From NCBI GenBank assembly GCA_003868215.1, contig QWDQ01000012.1, positions 62,001-126,000 of the forward strand: a DNA stretch of 64,000 nucleotides. Reading direction: 5' to 3'. Below the pieces are notes generated by a model. The model searched no databases, was not told the origin of the DNA, and saw only the letters and a program-made list of their open reading frames with translations. Both the position numbers and the translations under genes were made by a program. Below are positions 42,981-54,799 of this stretch, one piece after another. The stretch comes from Pseudophaeomoniella oleicola. Taxonomy: Eukaryota; Ascomycota; Eurotiomycetes; Phaeomoniellales; Phaeomoniellaceae. The number at the start of each line of letters is the position of its first letter. Position 1 is the stretch's first letter.

Positions 42981-45900
42981 CACTGGCTCTTCAAAGATGA
43001 TCGGAAGGGCGTACCACGGCTGTATCCAGACGTAGGCCATCGGTCAGTCCATGTCGCCATGAATACCTCTGTTGTAGAGCATTCTAGATTAGGGACCTCA
43101 CCTGATCAAATAAGTACTATGGCTCAGGGGATCCTGTGAGCGTCTGCAGCCAGAGGAATATAGTGGCGACACAACGGAAGATCGCCAGACCGAGAAAAGA
43201 GGTGTGGTATTTCCAAAGAAACGCAAACCGAAACAGGCAATCGAGACTCTCTGACACGGCGGTGCTCTGGCCAGTGAGACCAGAAGGGTGAGCCAGAAAT
43301 AGCAAGAGTGGCAGGGAAGATGGACAGAGATGATCCCAGAGAAGGAGTGAAAAGAAGCCACAGATGTGGTTGAAAATATAATTGGGCTCAGGTAAGAGTC
43401 ACTAAACCAGGAACTGACGGGCGGATCGCGATAATCTACGACAGGAACCACTTCGCTTAGGGAGCGGACGACTAGGAAGCCGTCGAAGCTTGCACGATTT
43501 GAGATGTGCTTCGACGACAGAGTGGGTTGACAGCGGAGAACGGAAGCTCTTCTGGAAGGAAATGGATTTCGTTTGCAAAGCGAGTTGTCGAGTCGTGTGG
43601 CGAGAGGGAAGCCTCGGTGGTGATTGGCGGGTGCAGGTGTAGATCCCTGCTATCAGAGACGGCAGGACATGGGATTGTATAAGAAATTCCATGCTTTTGG
43701 TGGAGTACATTTAGTCTGACAATTGGAATCAATGTCCTACGAGACGGCATATACCAGACAAGAGCCACACATTCCCTGTAGGGGTAGCAGAATCCAGGGG
43801 GGGAGGGGGAGGGGGGGAGGGGGGAGATCTGCAACGCATAGTAAAGCCTGAAAAGAAAAACCCAGCAGCTTGTCATTGTGTTGGATACCTATCCATTAGG
43901 TACGTACAATTCGTAAGCTTGATTGATGGTACGGTACAGTACATAGGGTGAGGTAGGTAAGGTAGGTATCAAGTAGTTCTAGTCGGTGGTTACGTTTAGA
44001 ACGGGTTGAATAATCGAACACAACGATGCGAGTAATCAGTTTAGGAACCGGACAGGACAGAACAGGAAATGACAGTATAGGAATCCCATGTTTAGTTCCA
44101 ACCCCACTGGGATATTTTGGTACTAATTACGATGGTAAGTTAATGGGAAATGCCTGAGCAAAAAAGAAAAAAAAGTCACCATCACAGCCACAGGGAGATT
44201 TAAGGGTCTGCCAATGGATTTTCATCTAGAGTGGCTAGTTCCCGATGCAAAACGCACACATGGATGAAGCGAGTGAAATCAAAGTAGCCCTAACAGGAGA
44301 TTGATCGGCGCTTCGTATTGAGCTTTTGTCGCGGCACGCGCTTGTTACGGCCGTGAATTGAACAGTAGTAACTTAGTAGTAGTAAGTTAGTACCTGTAGA
44401 GGGCCAAAGTCTGTTGGGAACCGTGTCTGTGTTTTGTATTTTGTGTTTTGTGTTTGTGTTTGTGTTTGCATCGGTGAAATACTGTACTGTACATTACGTG
44501 GTGTGCAAGTCTCAAGTCTGAAGTTCTGAAGTGTCAAGACTGTATGGATTGTAATTAGATGATGTCCTTAGTGACAAATCTGCTCGTTCGGTGGTCTTGT
44601 CGAACGGCCGAGAAAGTGTATCGTGATACCGTACCATACCTCCTTTTTTCTTCGAGACTTACCTAGGTAATTAGGGACTTTGATAATTAATACACCTATA
44701 ATCACCGATAACTTACAAGAATGCAACCTCGAACCAGTTGCCAGGCTAGAAACAATGTCTGCCCGGTCCGTCGGTTTCTCTCTCTAGAGCAATGTCGTCA
44801 GAAATCACTCTTGAACTATCCATGCTACGAGTGGTGATTGGTTCTGGGGCTCATATCCGAGATGCCCTCGATGGTTCCATTGGACTTGGACGGTGCTCCA
44901 TATACTATTGTTCTCCGGTGTACGGAGTCCATCCCCCGTATGAATTGGGTGTTGTCTTGCAGAGGTTCCCGAGGTAGTATGGAGATGGAATAGAAAATCA
45001 AACAATCACTTGTCTGTTCTCTTGCAGTTTACAACCCCGTGGCAACAATCATCAACGAGCAACACCGAGGTGTGGCGAATATACCTAGTAGAGCCTGAAC
45101 TTAACGTAGTAACTTCCTTGCGCACCACTTCTTCCTCTCGCCCTGTCCTGGACTCTCGGCAGCCTTATGTGGCTTGAGCCCGGTGGGACTGTGCTATAGT
45201 CTCTCCACCGCCAACGCTTAGGACATGCCCTTGACGAATCCCTCTCGTCCTTTTACCTGAGATCGACAGAGAGATCCAGTGTCAAAGTTGATCCCGCAAC
45301 ATTGGTACGAAGACCTTGCATTGGAGCTTAGCAAAAAAACAACCGAGGATCCCGCTGCCAGCACTTGTTGGTAGGGAAGTCCATGCACGTAATATCTTTA
45401 TAGCCAAGCCATTACGAAGGGGACAATGAAGTGCAAAGCGCAAAGCACATCAAGTCGCCCTAGGCGGATATCACCGTCAGTCAGTATTATGCTTCGGCCC
45501 CAACGGCAAACCAAAATAACTGCCAAGGCCATATCGGTGTGCCATTGGCAGCTGATGCTTGAAGGTCACGATTTCTTCCAAACTGCAAACGACTGCAAGT
45601 CGAATGCAAGGGCTCGTTTGACTTAGATGCATGCTTAGAGACTGATTACCCTGCGGGCGAGCCGGCCAGTGTTTGAAGGGCCTTGGTCACGACGATCAAT
45701 AGGTTGACATTCACGTCTGCAAGCGCGACACCGACGCTCCACCCAAGCATGGAGGCATGCTAACCGCCGTGCAAATACTACGTAGTGCAATCAATCATAC
45801 ATCGAGACATCCATACAAGATAGTGGCCTGACCAGCGAGCCAGTCTCGGCCGGCTGCAAACAGACCATGTCTTACCCGCAATTTGATAGTCACTGGGGCG

Positions 45901-46942
45901 GTTACAATAAGGAAACAAGATCGTTCAGAAGTAACGAGCAGGCGCCATAATGCATCGCCAGAGCCTTGAGCCAAAGGGGACTTTGAAATGTCAGCCGCAA
46001 CTCCAGGCAGGGATCACAGATGTATATTTAGCAATTCATGTATCGAACATGACGAGGCCTATTGCCGATCGTCTCGGAGTCGCCTTGCAAACAACAGGGC
46101 GAGAGCGGTCGGCTGTTGTTCCCACCCTATGGGAGCGATCAATGGAACAAGTGCTGCATCCACTGATTGACGGAGGAGCGCACAGGGAAGGGCCGAGCGA
46201 ATCTCGACTGGTCCAAAATCTGTTTGATGGGGAACATGCTCGCATGGCCTTGTTGAAATTGCTCATGGAGCTCATGGCGACGAGGCGAGATGGTTGTGGA
46301 GGTGTCGATCTCTACGTGACGTCACTGATATGCAAAGGCCCTTGGCAGATATGCCGGATCGGAAAAACCCTCTTCCCCGACTGTTCCAGGCTTCTCCCTA
46401 TGCAATGACAACGGACGGTCCGAGAGAGCTACGAGAAGACGTGGATCAATTATTTTATTCGCAGTCTTGGGAACGGGCGTGCCGGTCTCGCCGTGCTTCT
46501 TGGGAGGCAGTGTTCAATTGACTCGAATCGCAGTGTTAGCCTCACTTCAGGGGCTCCATCGGTGGAGCTCAGTCATTGCTGAACCTCCCTGGCCCTTCTC
46601 GACTTCGCGTCTCGACGTGTCGGCTGTTTTGCCCTCAATCTGAGCTACCGTGGCCTGGGTGGTAAAGGACATGGGTAGCCTCACTACCATCCTGTGATTC
46701 ATCAACCATTATCATATTACTCATCGCCAAACATGATAGCTGCTTCTTTCCATTTCCGAAATCATGCAATGCTAACAACCAGCCCAATGCGACCTCGCAA
46801 AAGAAAGCATCTCGTTTCCAAATGCTCGCTTGCCCAAAACATGAAGAGTAAAAATGCGTACCAACGGAAAATGTCCGCGTCCTTCGGGTCATTCCCCTTT
46901 GATACGAAATATATTGCAGACAAATCATTAAACCGATACACT
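42981..46942. other. Gene-poor spacer, 4 kb
   Basis: It contains the 5' flank of the RRM-YTH gene and the 3' flank of the BAR-PH-ArfGAP gene. A G-tract cluster lies at 43797-43824, repeated AGTAGT/AAGTTAG units near 44360-44390, GTTTTGTG/GTTTGT repeats near 44430-44470 and a TACTACGTAGT palindrome at 45777-45787. The longest ORF (45950-46408, +) is not convincing. Confidence 0.5.
43797..43824 (+). other. Potential G-quadruplex tract
   Basis: Four G-runs (7, 5, 7 and 6 bases) separated by single A residues. This fits the standard G-quadruplex pattern with one-base loops on the plus strand. It sits about 820 bp upstream of the RRM-YTH start codon, on the template strand of that gene. Confidence 0.7.
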
Positions 46943-49900
46943 TTACACGCCGCCCAATGATGCAACCTTGCCCGCGAAGCGACTGCCGGCGCTACCGCGT
47001 TTTTGTATCTTAGCCTCCTTGGATTGGTTATCCGTGGGGCCGGCGAAAGATCCCGGGACCGTACTGCCACCTACGCCTCGGATAGTAGGTAGGGCTCCCA
47101 ACGTGTCGCGACCCCCGCTCGTACCGCCTGCTCCCGAACTTGTAGCTCGCCCAGTCCTTTGCTCAATATAGAGCTGAGCGGCAGGGGAGAGTGGTATGGC
47201 TGGCATCTGTGCTGGAATTTCAGCACCGTTTTGAAGCAGAAGCTCTGCAACTGCAAAAGGTACGATTTTCGGCGGTCCTGCTATGGGTTTTGTTCGCGGT
47301 GACGCTGCTGGTGAGGTGAGGGTAGAGCCAGGAGTTGCAGGATCAGCTGCAGCAAGCGCGAGGAAGACGGCGGCAGTATCCCGGGATTTGTCATGAGCAT
47401 TGACATTCGCCCGCAGGGCAATGCCATGCAAAACGCCTTGAATGTCATTCTTTTTGATGGACGTCAGAAGAGTGTCATCAGGGGTTGCGAAAGCCAACGC
47501 AGAGCTCGAGATAGACGAAACGAAGGCTCGCTGCGCGTATTTTGCAGTAATGAATTTCAGTCTTTGTTCACGTGTCGACGAAGATATTGGCTTCATAGTG
47601 GGGTCGAGTTTCGCTTCCCAGATCATGTTGCTAACACGGTTCCCAATCAGGAGCAGAATTTCTACGATGTCGTTGGTGAAAGAATTGACATCCAGTGTCA
47701 AGGACCGAATCTTCGAGATATGCGTACCCAGAGAACGATGAATACCGCTGCATTCGATGCAAAGAACGATTCCAAGGTTGATCGAGCACCATTCCACCTT
47801 TGCGCCTGAGCCACAGTCTGCGCACCAGCAGTTGCCTTGATCTGCTTCTCTGATGACCTGGAGCAACTTTGAGGGGTTTTCTTCGTAGCTGTTGCTATCC
47901 GTCCGAACAAAGACGGGTCTAGCACCCACTGTGGTACGTCTATTCACCCCAGTAGCATCATTACGGTGCGGGATTCCATGTTGGCCGGATAGTGAGGAGC
48001 TTTTACCGGTTAGGACAGAGCCGATGTCCCTCCCACTACTTTCTGATCTCGAGCTGGACGGGGGCGGTGGCTGTGCTGACCGTCCTTCCATTGCACTTTG
48101 CAACGCATTGTTGATGGCGTTGATCCAGCTGGCCATATCGTCCTCTGAAGTTGCCTGATATATTCGCTTGAACTGAGGGGTTATCACCTCAAAGCAGAAT
48201 CGTCTTTCGGCATCGCGTGCGACCCGTACTGAAGCCATTCGAAGATCTATCGGCTCCATGTGCAGATCTAATCTCTCTTTCCAGTTGCTATACTCTGACA
48301 GTCTGCCCTGGTCCAGTACGATCCAGAATCTAGCAATGTTAGTGAGCGTCACCATAATCGTGCCGTCCCACACTTACTTGTGCCAGGCTTGTTTGTTAAT
48401 GCCCCTTGGATCGATGTGAGACCCAGGTCTGCTCATTGCCCACAATAACCCTTCCTTGCGATGAGCAGTCGCTGATTGCTCGGACAGAGTTCCCTTTGGA
48501 TCACGATCCTCAAGATCCCGGATCCCTTTGAAGCGGTTATGGACCGGTGAGACAGTAGAAGCCAGAGCTGCCGACGTTGGAGGGCTGCTAACTGTTGTAC
48601 TTGTACTAGATGCGTGAGACAGTGAGGGGTATAAAGCGCTTCCGTTTGCAGCCCTCGTGTTGTTCGACGCTGTGCTGTCAGACCTACCAACCTCCGAGTC
48701 TGAGACATAAGAGCTGCCAGTGTTTGATGCTGCCGGGATTACCGAATTGATGGAGGGGGAAGGAGCAACTTCTGGCTCTTTGTATTGGACACTGCTTTTC
48801 TCCAGTGTCCTCCGCTTTTCTTCTCTTTCAGTCCTCTGAAAATTGAACTCCTTGTCCGCCTCATTCACTTCATGCACCAGAGCTTCTAACTGTGGTCTCA
48901 TGTCTTCAACTTTCTTTGCCGTTGCAAGAAAAGATTGTGCTTGAGTCTCGGCATACTTGGTCAACTGAGACAGCAGCTCTTGTTCCTTTCTCCCACCATG
49001 AAGATCCTGCATAAATGACGAATAGTCAAATCGAGCCAGCTCAAAAGTCCTTCTTTTACTCTGGTATTTCGAATCACTTTCTGCTCTCTTCTTGTCCTTT
49101 AGGGAATCCTGCCTTTGCCCAAGATATCTTCCTAGATAAGCGTAGTAATCGCGGCTTTCATCTTCAAAGTCCTTCTTCTTAGCCTCTGCCTGCTTTATAT
49201 CGAGGTTGTACAACTTCGCCATAGGCTCGATGATCAGTCTTCGAAGGTCCCTGCTGTTGTCTATCTCGTACTGGAGGATTTGCTGGGCAATTTGATTGAA
49301 ATAGTGGTCCAAAGCGGGTTTTATGGCGGTCGCATTGGTAGTTGAAGCTTCTTGCAGAGCATTGAGAAAGGCCTTGACAGCTACGTTGCACTCCACCTGG
49401 GCTTGTTGAGCTGCTTCCGCTTTCTTCAGTACCTTTTTGATCTTCGACCTCATGCTGCCAGTCTTTTGCTCCAGCGCTTTCATCGTCGCACGAAAGACCG
49501 GCCCGTCGTCCACGGCACTCATGTCTTCACCTGGCCGGCCAAGAGCAACGTCCACCTTGACTGGAGCTGCTGGTTGAGTGAACCCTACTGGCTCTAATGG
49601 TAGTTCACCGGGCGAAGACGGTTCTGGGACCTCGGTAGGGGCTTCTGAGTCGCTTACACGAGAGTGGTAGGACTGAGAGGAAGGAACACGAAGTCTAGGA
49701 GGAACTAACAGTTCAAGTCCAGGTGAAGTCATGGGTGTGCTTTGAAGTTTTTGTGTGTTTGTAACCCAAAAGGCGAATGTAGCAAGGGTATTCAGCCTGT
49801 GGGCCTTCTGATCGTACTCAAGAAAGCTGCAGATATTGCGCCATCCTCCTCCCTTGTCTTCGGTCGGTTTTGGTGGACGCCAGGTCCACGTCCATTCGAA

Positions 49901-50508
49901 TTGTACGGCTGCGCTCCCATCGGTCGAGAAGTCTCCGATGAATTGAACATTCGAGTTCTTGTGTAGGTTTGGGTCCGCATGAAATTCCCTGGTCACCAGA
50001 TTGTCCAGTTCTCGCGCACTTGAGGCATAGGCAAATGTCAGGCCGTGTATGATTGTGTCACTTAATAGGGTAGAAGGCTGTACATCGCTTCCGGCGTTTG
50101 CAGGAAGCTGTGGCTGTCTAACGAAGAATGTGAACCTGAACACCAAATCGTCGTCGTTCGTAAGTCGTAGAATGAAATTCGGCGCGGATGAGGGACTGGC
50201 ATCAGGATCCTAACAGTCCATTAGTCAAGAGGAACAACGGATAGCCACACGGCATACCTGAATGAATTCGATGGGGGTGTCATCTCCCACGTCGCGCTTC
50301 GCCGTCAACCGCGTCGCTGGGAAGGCATTCGGTACTATACTTGCAATAGTCTTCTGTCGAGAGTTTGTGATAACCAAAGAGGCGATTGACACTGCAGCCT
50401 GTTAGACGGTGGATTCTTGTATCACGGCCGATATCTACACATACACCGGCTTGGATCTCTCAAGTGCAGAGCCGCCCCGTCGTCGGGCCGGCTACCAACG
50501 TTGCCCAT
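46943..50508 (-). CDS. BAR-PH-ArfGAP protein (ACAP/Csx2-like Arf GTPase activator), 1138 aa
   Basis: It stimulates GTP hydrolysis on Arf GTPases at curved, phosphoinositide-bearing membranes. Four exons: 50508-50445, 50391-50258, 50209-48378 and 48329-46943. The 5' exons were found by splice logic (donors GTATGT and GTATGC) and give MGNVGSRPDDGAALHLRD, LVITNSRQ and NAFPATRL. An N-terminal fungal region (1-280) precedes a helical BAR domain (about 290-510). A PH domain follows at about 660-755 (HKFWIVLDQGRLSEYSNW, with intron 3 inside the first strand). The ArfGAP domain (about 830-955) has the zinc finger CADC-x16-CIEC and the arginine finger in IHRSLGTH. A short ankyrin-like stretch (about 980-1020) and a polar tail end the protein. 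The start is divergent from the arrestin-like gene. Confidence 0.93.
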
Positions 50509-51609
50509 AGCCCTGAGATGAGATCGCTAGATAGAATCATTAATGATGCTGGGAACAGCCGAGCTACAACAAAGGCGCAAGTCACGCTCTTGATATCGAG
50601 CGCTGGGCTTTTGAGAAAGTGACACAGAAACCAATGCCCCGCTAAGGCTCAAGGCTCCAGAAAAGTCAGCGAATCGATTTGACTAGAAAACAGCTTGTTC
50701 AAGTGGATTTGTGATATTTTAGGTGATAACAGTCGCTGTCGTCTCTACCGCGGAGCAGCTTAATTACCGAAGCGCCATCGTAATCTTTGTGTTGATATAA
50801 TGAGGTTTAGGGATAAGTTAATTATAGGACCTTACCATAGGACCCTTCTCGAGTTGGCGCAACGCGGGGTCACTGGCCGGAAACGAAAAGATCGTGTTAG
50901 GAGGTAAGTTATTGGTATTCAATAAATAAATTGCCCTGCCGTCAGGAGGTGAAAGTTCAAATTACTATGGTATATCAAAGATTGCTCTGAGGAATCATGC
51001 CAACAAGAAAGACATTTATATTATTGAGCTCATCTATTGGAAACGTGTTGCTTTTGAAAAATCCACCAGACTCAAGCAGGTCTTGTGGTTGTCTCGTTGT
51101 GTTGCACTGCTTCTTCCCTGATCTGCAGATCTAGGGACAATCGTGTGACTACGCTTCAGCCGAAAGGCTTAGCGTCGACGGCGTTCCATCTCCCCAGCTT
51201 CACGATGCCACACATGACATGCCTGATCCAGAGACCTCATTGCAGCCTGGACTTCCTTCAGCGATGAAAGATATGGTGCCGTATGGTGTGGCCCAGAGGT
51301 GTTATATGGTTTGACGACATCAGTGAGCTACAACTTGTAGAAGACACGATGTGCTATGGTTATAATGATCTTCTGTCAGCGCATGGCCCCCAAATTGGAC
51401 ATGTCATCCTCTTATGCTGCTGATTCTTCCTGTCACCTTGCCACTCACCTCACTGGAAGACTGACCCATCCTCTAGAAATCTCCTCAAGGATGTTGAGAT
51501 TGAGCATTGGTTCTGGTGATTGAACTCGCAAGTCTACTAGAGATAGAGCAAGAGAGGCCTCCTAGGAGAACCCTCACGTGTTAACGACACACTATAGCCT
51601 ACCTTCACA
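50509..51609. other. Divergent promoter region with AT-rich patch
   Basis: This spacer separates the ArfGAP and arrestin-like start codons. About 50700-51060 is noticeably AT-rich with TTAATTA, AATAAATAAATT and a repeated ATAGGACC motif. It could be a decayed mobile element but shows no terminal repeats or coding remnant that I can identify. Confidence 0.45.
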
Positions 51610-52962
51610 ATGCCAGCTACCAGTGCTTGTCGTTCACCACGGCTATCCATCCATCTCGACGAACCTCGGCTGACCTTTGTACCCGGCGACGTGATCACCG
51701 GTTATGTTCTTGCCAAAAGCTTCGACGACCAGGCTCAAGCCAAACTACAATTCTTTGGGCGGACTAAAACGAGGGTCCAATTCCGCAATGGCAATAACAG
51801 CGAAACCCTGAGAGGGCGAGCGAAGTTGTTCGACCTCAATTTCACTCTCAAAGATGCCAATTTGCTAAGTGTACGATCTGGTGAGATCAAGCTTCGCTAT
51901 CCTTTCAGCGTGACGGTTCCGGTTGCACCTCAACGCACGCTTCTAGCAGGAGATGTATGGGAGAGATCAGGGCCCTTCTTATCATCGAAGCCAGAAGATA
52001 TGGAAGCCCAAGAATTGCCCGGTCGGTATTACTTTGACGGTGCGGAATACTCGGATTTTAGCTGCTTCGTCGAATACGTGCTTAGAGCTCGACTTATCGA
52101 GGGGAGTATTGGAGACCACGACACCCCGACAGCGATACTGCCAGTGAATTTGCGCTCAAATTCTACGCCACATCCGATCATACGGTACGATTTCAAGGGA
52201 CAAAATCGATGGTGTTTCTTCCAAAAACCTATGCTTCCTGCCAACGGATCCGATAAATTGTCGCTAATGGGCCGCATATCGAAGTTCGTTCGACCTGGTC
52301 CAAAGATACCGTTTCAGTTGCAGATACAGTACCCTACAGTCATTCAATTCGGACACCCGGATCCCGTGCCTTTCTATGTCAGTGTTTCCCCAGGTTCCGG
52401 TAATTTCCCTGGCACGGAGAAATCCCCATTCACCAACGAAATGTCGATGTACCCCATCAAGCTTGCTTCTTTGAAGTTGTATCTGGAGTCTAGAGTATTT
52501 GTTCGTGTCAAATCCACGTGGACCTCGAGGGATCGAGACAAAAGCAGAGACCGCAAATATCGCTTCCCTCTTCCTTTTTCCTGTATCTCCGACAACATCA
52601 TCCTGTACGGCGGCGACACAACGCCCAAAGGCCACGGAGCCAACGACGCTGGTAGAGATTCTCTAGATCTCTCACCCAATGCCGTTGATATTGGCGAGAT
52701 ATTTGACTTGCGAATCACTCGAGGGGCCATGTTCGCACAAGGAAGGACGACCGGTCTTGGTCAGAACAACCAGCTATACCCTTCGTTCGATACATATAAC
52801 ATCTCTCTGTCATATTCTTTCTGCTGGGAACTTAGGCTGGTCTATGGCGAAGATAATTGTACTATCAAAAGTCGAGGTCCTTGCAGGATTTTGGAGTCAT
52901 CCGAGTCGCAAATTCGAGGCGAGATGCTCGAGCAAGAAATAATCTGGGCCAATGATGCTTAA
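51610..52962 (+). CDS. Arrestin-like N-domain protein, 450 aa
   Basis: Single exon from ATG 51610. The N-terminal half has the arrestin beta-sandwich signature: LSIHLDEPRLTFVPGDVITGYV, AKLQFFGRTKTRV, LKYPFSVTVP-like strand (LRYPFSVTVPVA) and DGAEYSDFSCFVEYVLRARL, then a C-domain with IKLASLKLYLESRVFVRVKSTW. Fungal alpha-arrestins and related proteins recruit Rsp5/Nedd4 ubiquitin ligases to plasma-membrane transporters; I see no clear PPxY motif here, so a ligase adaptor role is not shown. Many such short arrestin-fold proteins in Pezizomycotina are uncharacterised. The stop at 52960 lies only 43 bp from the stop of the convergent HET gene. Confidence 0.82.
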   Translation: MPATSACRSPRLSIHLDEPRLTFVPGDVITGYVLAKSFDDQAQAKLQFFGRTKTRVQFRNGNNSETLRGRAKLFDLNFTLKDANLLSVRSGEIKLRYPFSVTVPVAPQRTLLAGDVWERSGPFLSSKPEDMEAQELPGRYYFDGAEYSDFSCFVEYVLRARLIEGSIGDHDTPTAILPVNLRSNSTPHPIIRYDFKGQNRWCFFQKPMLPANGSDKLSLMGRISKFVRPGPKIPFQLQIQYPTVIQFGHPDPVPFYVSVSPGSGNFPGTEKSPFTNEMSMYPIKLASLKLYLESRVFVRVKSTWTSRDRDKSRDRKYRFPLPFSCISDNIILYGGDTTPKGHGANDAGRDSLDLSPNAVDIGEIFDLRITRGAMFAQGRTTGLGQNNQLYPSFDTYNISLSYSFCWELRLVYGEDNCTIKSRGPCRILESSESQIRGEMLEQEIIWANDA

Positions 52963-53005
52963 TGTCTCAGATACTACTTAGATACTACTTACTTGTATCC
53001 CACAG

Positions 53006-54799
53006 CTACGACTTCTTGAAGAAAGATCGTATTGGTGCCGACGCTCGCAACAGAGCGGAGTCCTTTGTTCCTAAATGATGGCCATTAAAAAAGGGGTTTG
53101 GCTCCGAAGTAGAGAGATCGAGCTCGTCGAGACCGCCGGAGTAGTCCCCGATCTGCCGCACGATGATCTCGGCATTATAGTACTTTGTCCGAGAAAACAC
53201 ACGCCATGTAATGTTAACCGTGATGAGGCTATGACCGTCGATTTCTTTGGCAGTACCTGAACCCTGGGGGTGGAACAAGCGTTCTAGAGCGACGAGCTTT
53301 TGCTCTGTAGTAGTACTAACGAGCGTAGCCTTGCTGTCTACCATTGATTCTTCCGGCCAGAGAGATTTGGAATGCGCAACGACATCAAAGCCGACCTCAA
53401 AATTCTTCATTGAGCCGAGGAGTATCCAAAATTGACACCCGTTCTGCAGCCTATTGGTGAGAAGAGCTCCAGCGAGACGGACAGCTCCTTTCACTAGGGC
53501 TAGTTGGAAAGGTTTCCCTTGTGGAATCCATAGCGGTCGTCTGATAGATTCGGATGACGCTGATCCCGTAGCAATGGCGTTGGTGCTCACAGGCAATCTG
53601 TCTCTAGAGAGAACATCCAGAACTTCGTAGCCGTCCGCTTTAGAGGGGCCAGTTGACAGACGACAAACGTGTACACGAAAGATATCCCGTGGACCGTGTA
53701 AAAGGACGGCCTGCCGCACGTAGATCCTTTCCACACGCCCCGGCTTGGTTGGACTCCTGGTAGTATGGCATTTGACTCTGGCGAATTGCTCATCCGCCGC
53801 CGAGAGTCGTTTGACAAAAATCCCTATTTGGCCCTCAATACAGTCTGGCGCCGGGCAATCAAGTGCCGCTATATAGACATTTTTGTCATGCATATCATAG
53901 CGTGCCAGTGGCACGTCGAGGCTGAGGCCTTTGTTGGTCATCGAAAACGCCGGAGATTCCCAGTTCTTCATTGGGACGACGCTCTGGCAATTTGCGAAAT
54001 GGGCTGGCGAGTCGGCGAGCAAACCATGTTGGGCGTCCGGTGCCGCCTTGGGGTCTTCCCAAGCAAACAAGGACTGATCATTTGACGTTTTCATTATCTC
54101 CTCTTGAAGGCGAAGAAATGCCTTATCACCTTCGCCATAGAGCATAGCCATATTGACGGAAAATATACCCATCAAGCAGTACGCCTTGTCTTCTGGCCTT
54201 GTTGTGTCTCTTTCTGCGGCCCAAGACATCCTTTGGGCCACACTGGCTGACTCCATGTTGGCCTTGCCATTGAGTATGTCAGCGTCGATCCCGGTGGCTG
54301 TTGATATGATGTCGCACATTGCAGATTTATGTCCAAGCTCTTTCCAATCTGCTGAGTAAAAGACGACATTTTGCGGAGCGATGAGTTCTTGTAGAGTCCA
54401 GCCTCTTTTGAACCATCTACTCCCTAGGAACTCGGTCACCCAATCACTATCATCGGACGATGTCTGCGTCACAACATCGGTCATATAGGCATAGCAGATA
54501 CAAGCTTGTTGGTACCAAGCAAACATTGAGTTGATAGCTTCCGATAACTCGGCGCTGCTACGCTTGTCAATACAGCAGGTATCAATCCAGACATACTGGA
54601 TGTCCTCCTTGATTGCCTGCGCACATGTATATCTGAGTTTTGCATACCCAGCCTTTGTCCTCAGATTTGAATCTCCTCTGTCTAGGTCTAGAAATGACAC
54701 TTCTCCATCACCCCACATGTGAGAAAGTATCGCATATCTGGGGATCTGGTTCGGAGGAAAGTCATGTAGTTCCAGCGTGGACGAATCCAGGAGCCGCAT
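53006..54799 (-). CDS. HET-domain protein (heterokaryon incompatibility type), 597 aa
   Basis: HET proteins trigger cell death on fusion of genetically unlike hyphae and belong to large, variable families in filamentous ascomycetes. Single exon from ATG 54799: MRLLDSSTLELHDF, then the HET core IPRYAILSHMWGDGEVSF, YVWIDTCCIDKRSSAELSEAINSMFAWYQQA, CYAYMTDV, SRWFKRGWTLQELIAP and MSWAAERDTTRPEDKAYCLMGIF. This is the common HET-E/vegetative-incompatibility layout. The C-terminal ~350 residues carry no repeat or NACHT domain; they form beta-rich, unrecognised sequence ending SFFKKS. Whether it determines incompatibility or is one of the many HET-like genes without known allelism cannot be told. Confidence 0.92.
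   Translation of the reverse strand: MRLLDSSTLELHDFPPNQIPRYAILSHMWGDGEVSFLDLDRGDSNLRTKAGYAKLRYTCAQAIKEDIQYVWIDTCCIDKRSSAELSEAINSMFAWYQQACICYAYMTDVVTQTSSDDSDWVTEFLGSRWFKRGWTLQELIAPQNVVFYSADWKELGHKSAMCDIISTATGIDADILNGKANMESASVAQRMSWAAERDTTRPEDKAYCLMGIFSVNMAMLYGEGDKAFLRLQEEIMKTSNDQSLFAWEDPKAAPDAQHGLLADSPAHFANCQSVVPMKNWESPAFSMTNKGLSLDVPLARYDMHDKNVYIAALDCPAPDCIEGQIGIFVKRLSAADEQFARVKCHTTRSPTKPGRVERIYVRQAVLLHGPRDIFRVHVCRLSTGPSKADGYEVLDVLSRDRLPVSTNAIATGSASSESIRRPLWIPQGKPFQLALVKGAVRLAGALLTNRLQNGCQFWILLGSMKNFEVGFDVVAHSKSLWPEESMVDSKATLVSTTTEQKLVALERLFHPQGSGTAKEIDGHSLITVNITWRVFSRTKYYNAEIIVRQIGDYSGGLDELDLSTSEPNPFFNGHHLGTKDSALLRASAPIRSFFKKS

Noticed and set aside
45950-46408. 152-codon plus-strand ORF and an overlapping minus-strand ORF at 46036-46275
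   Set aside because: Both frames read equally poorly; no recognisable motif, no splice partners, and an ORF of this length is expected by chance in GC-balanced spacer.
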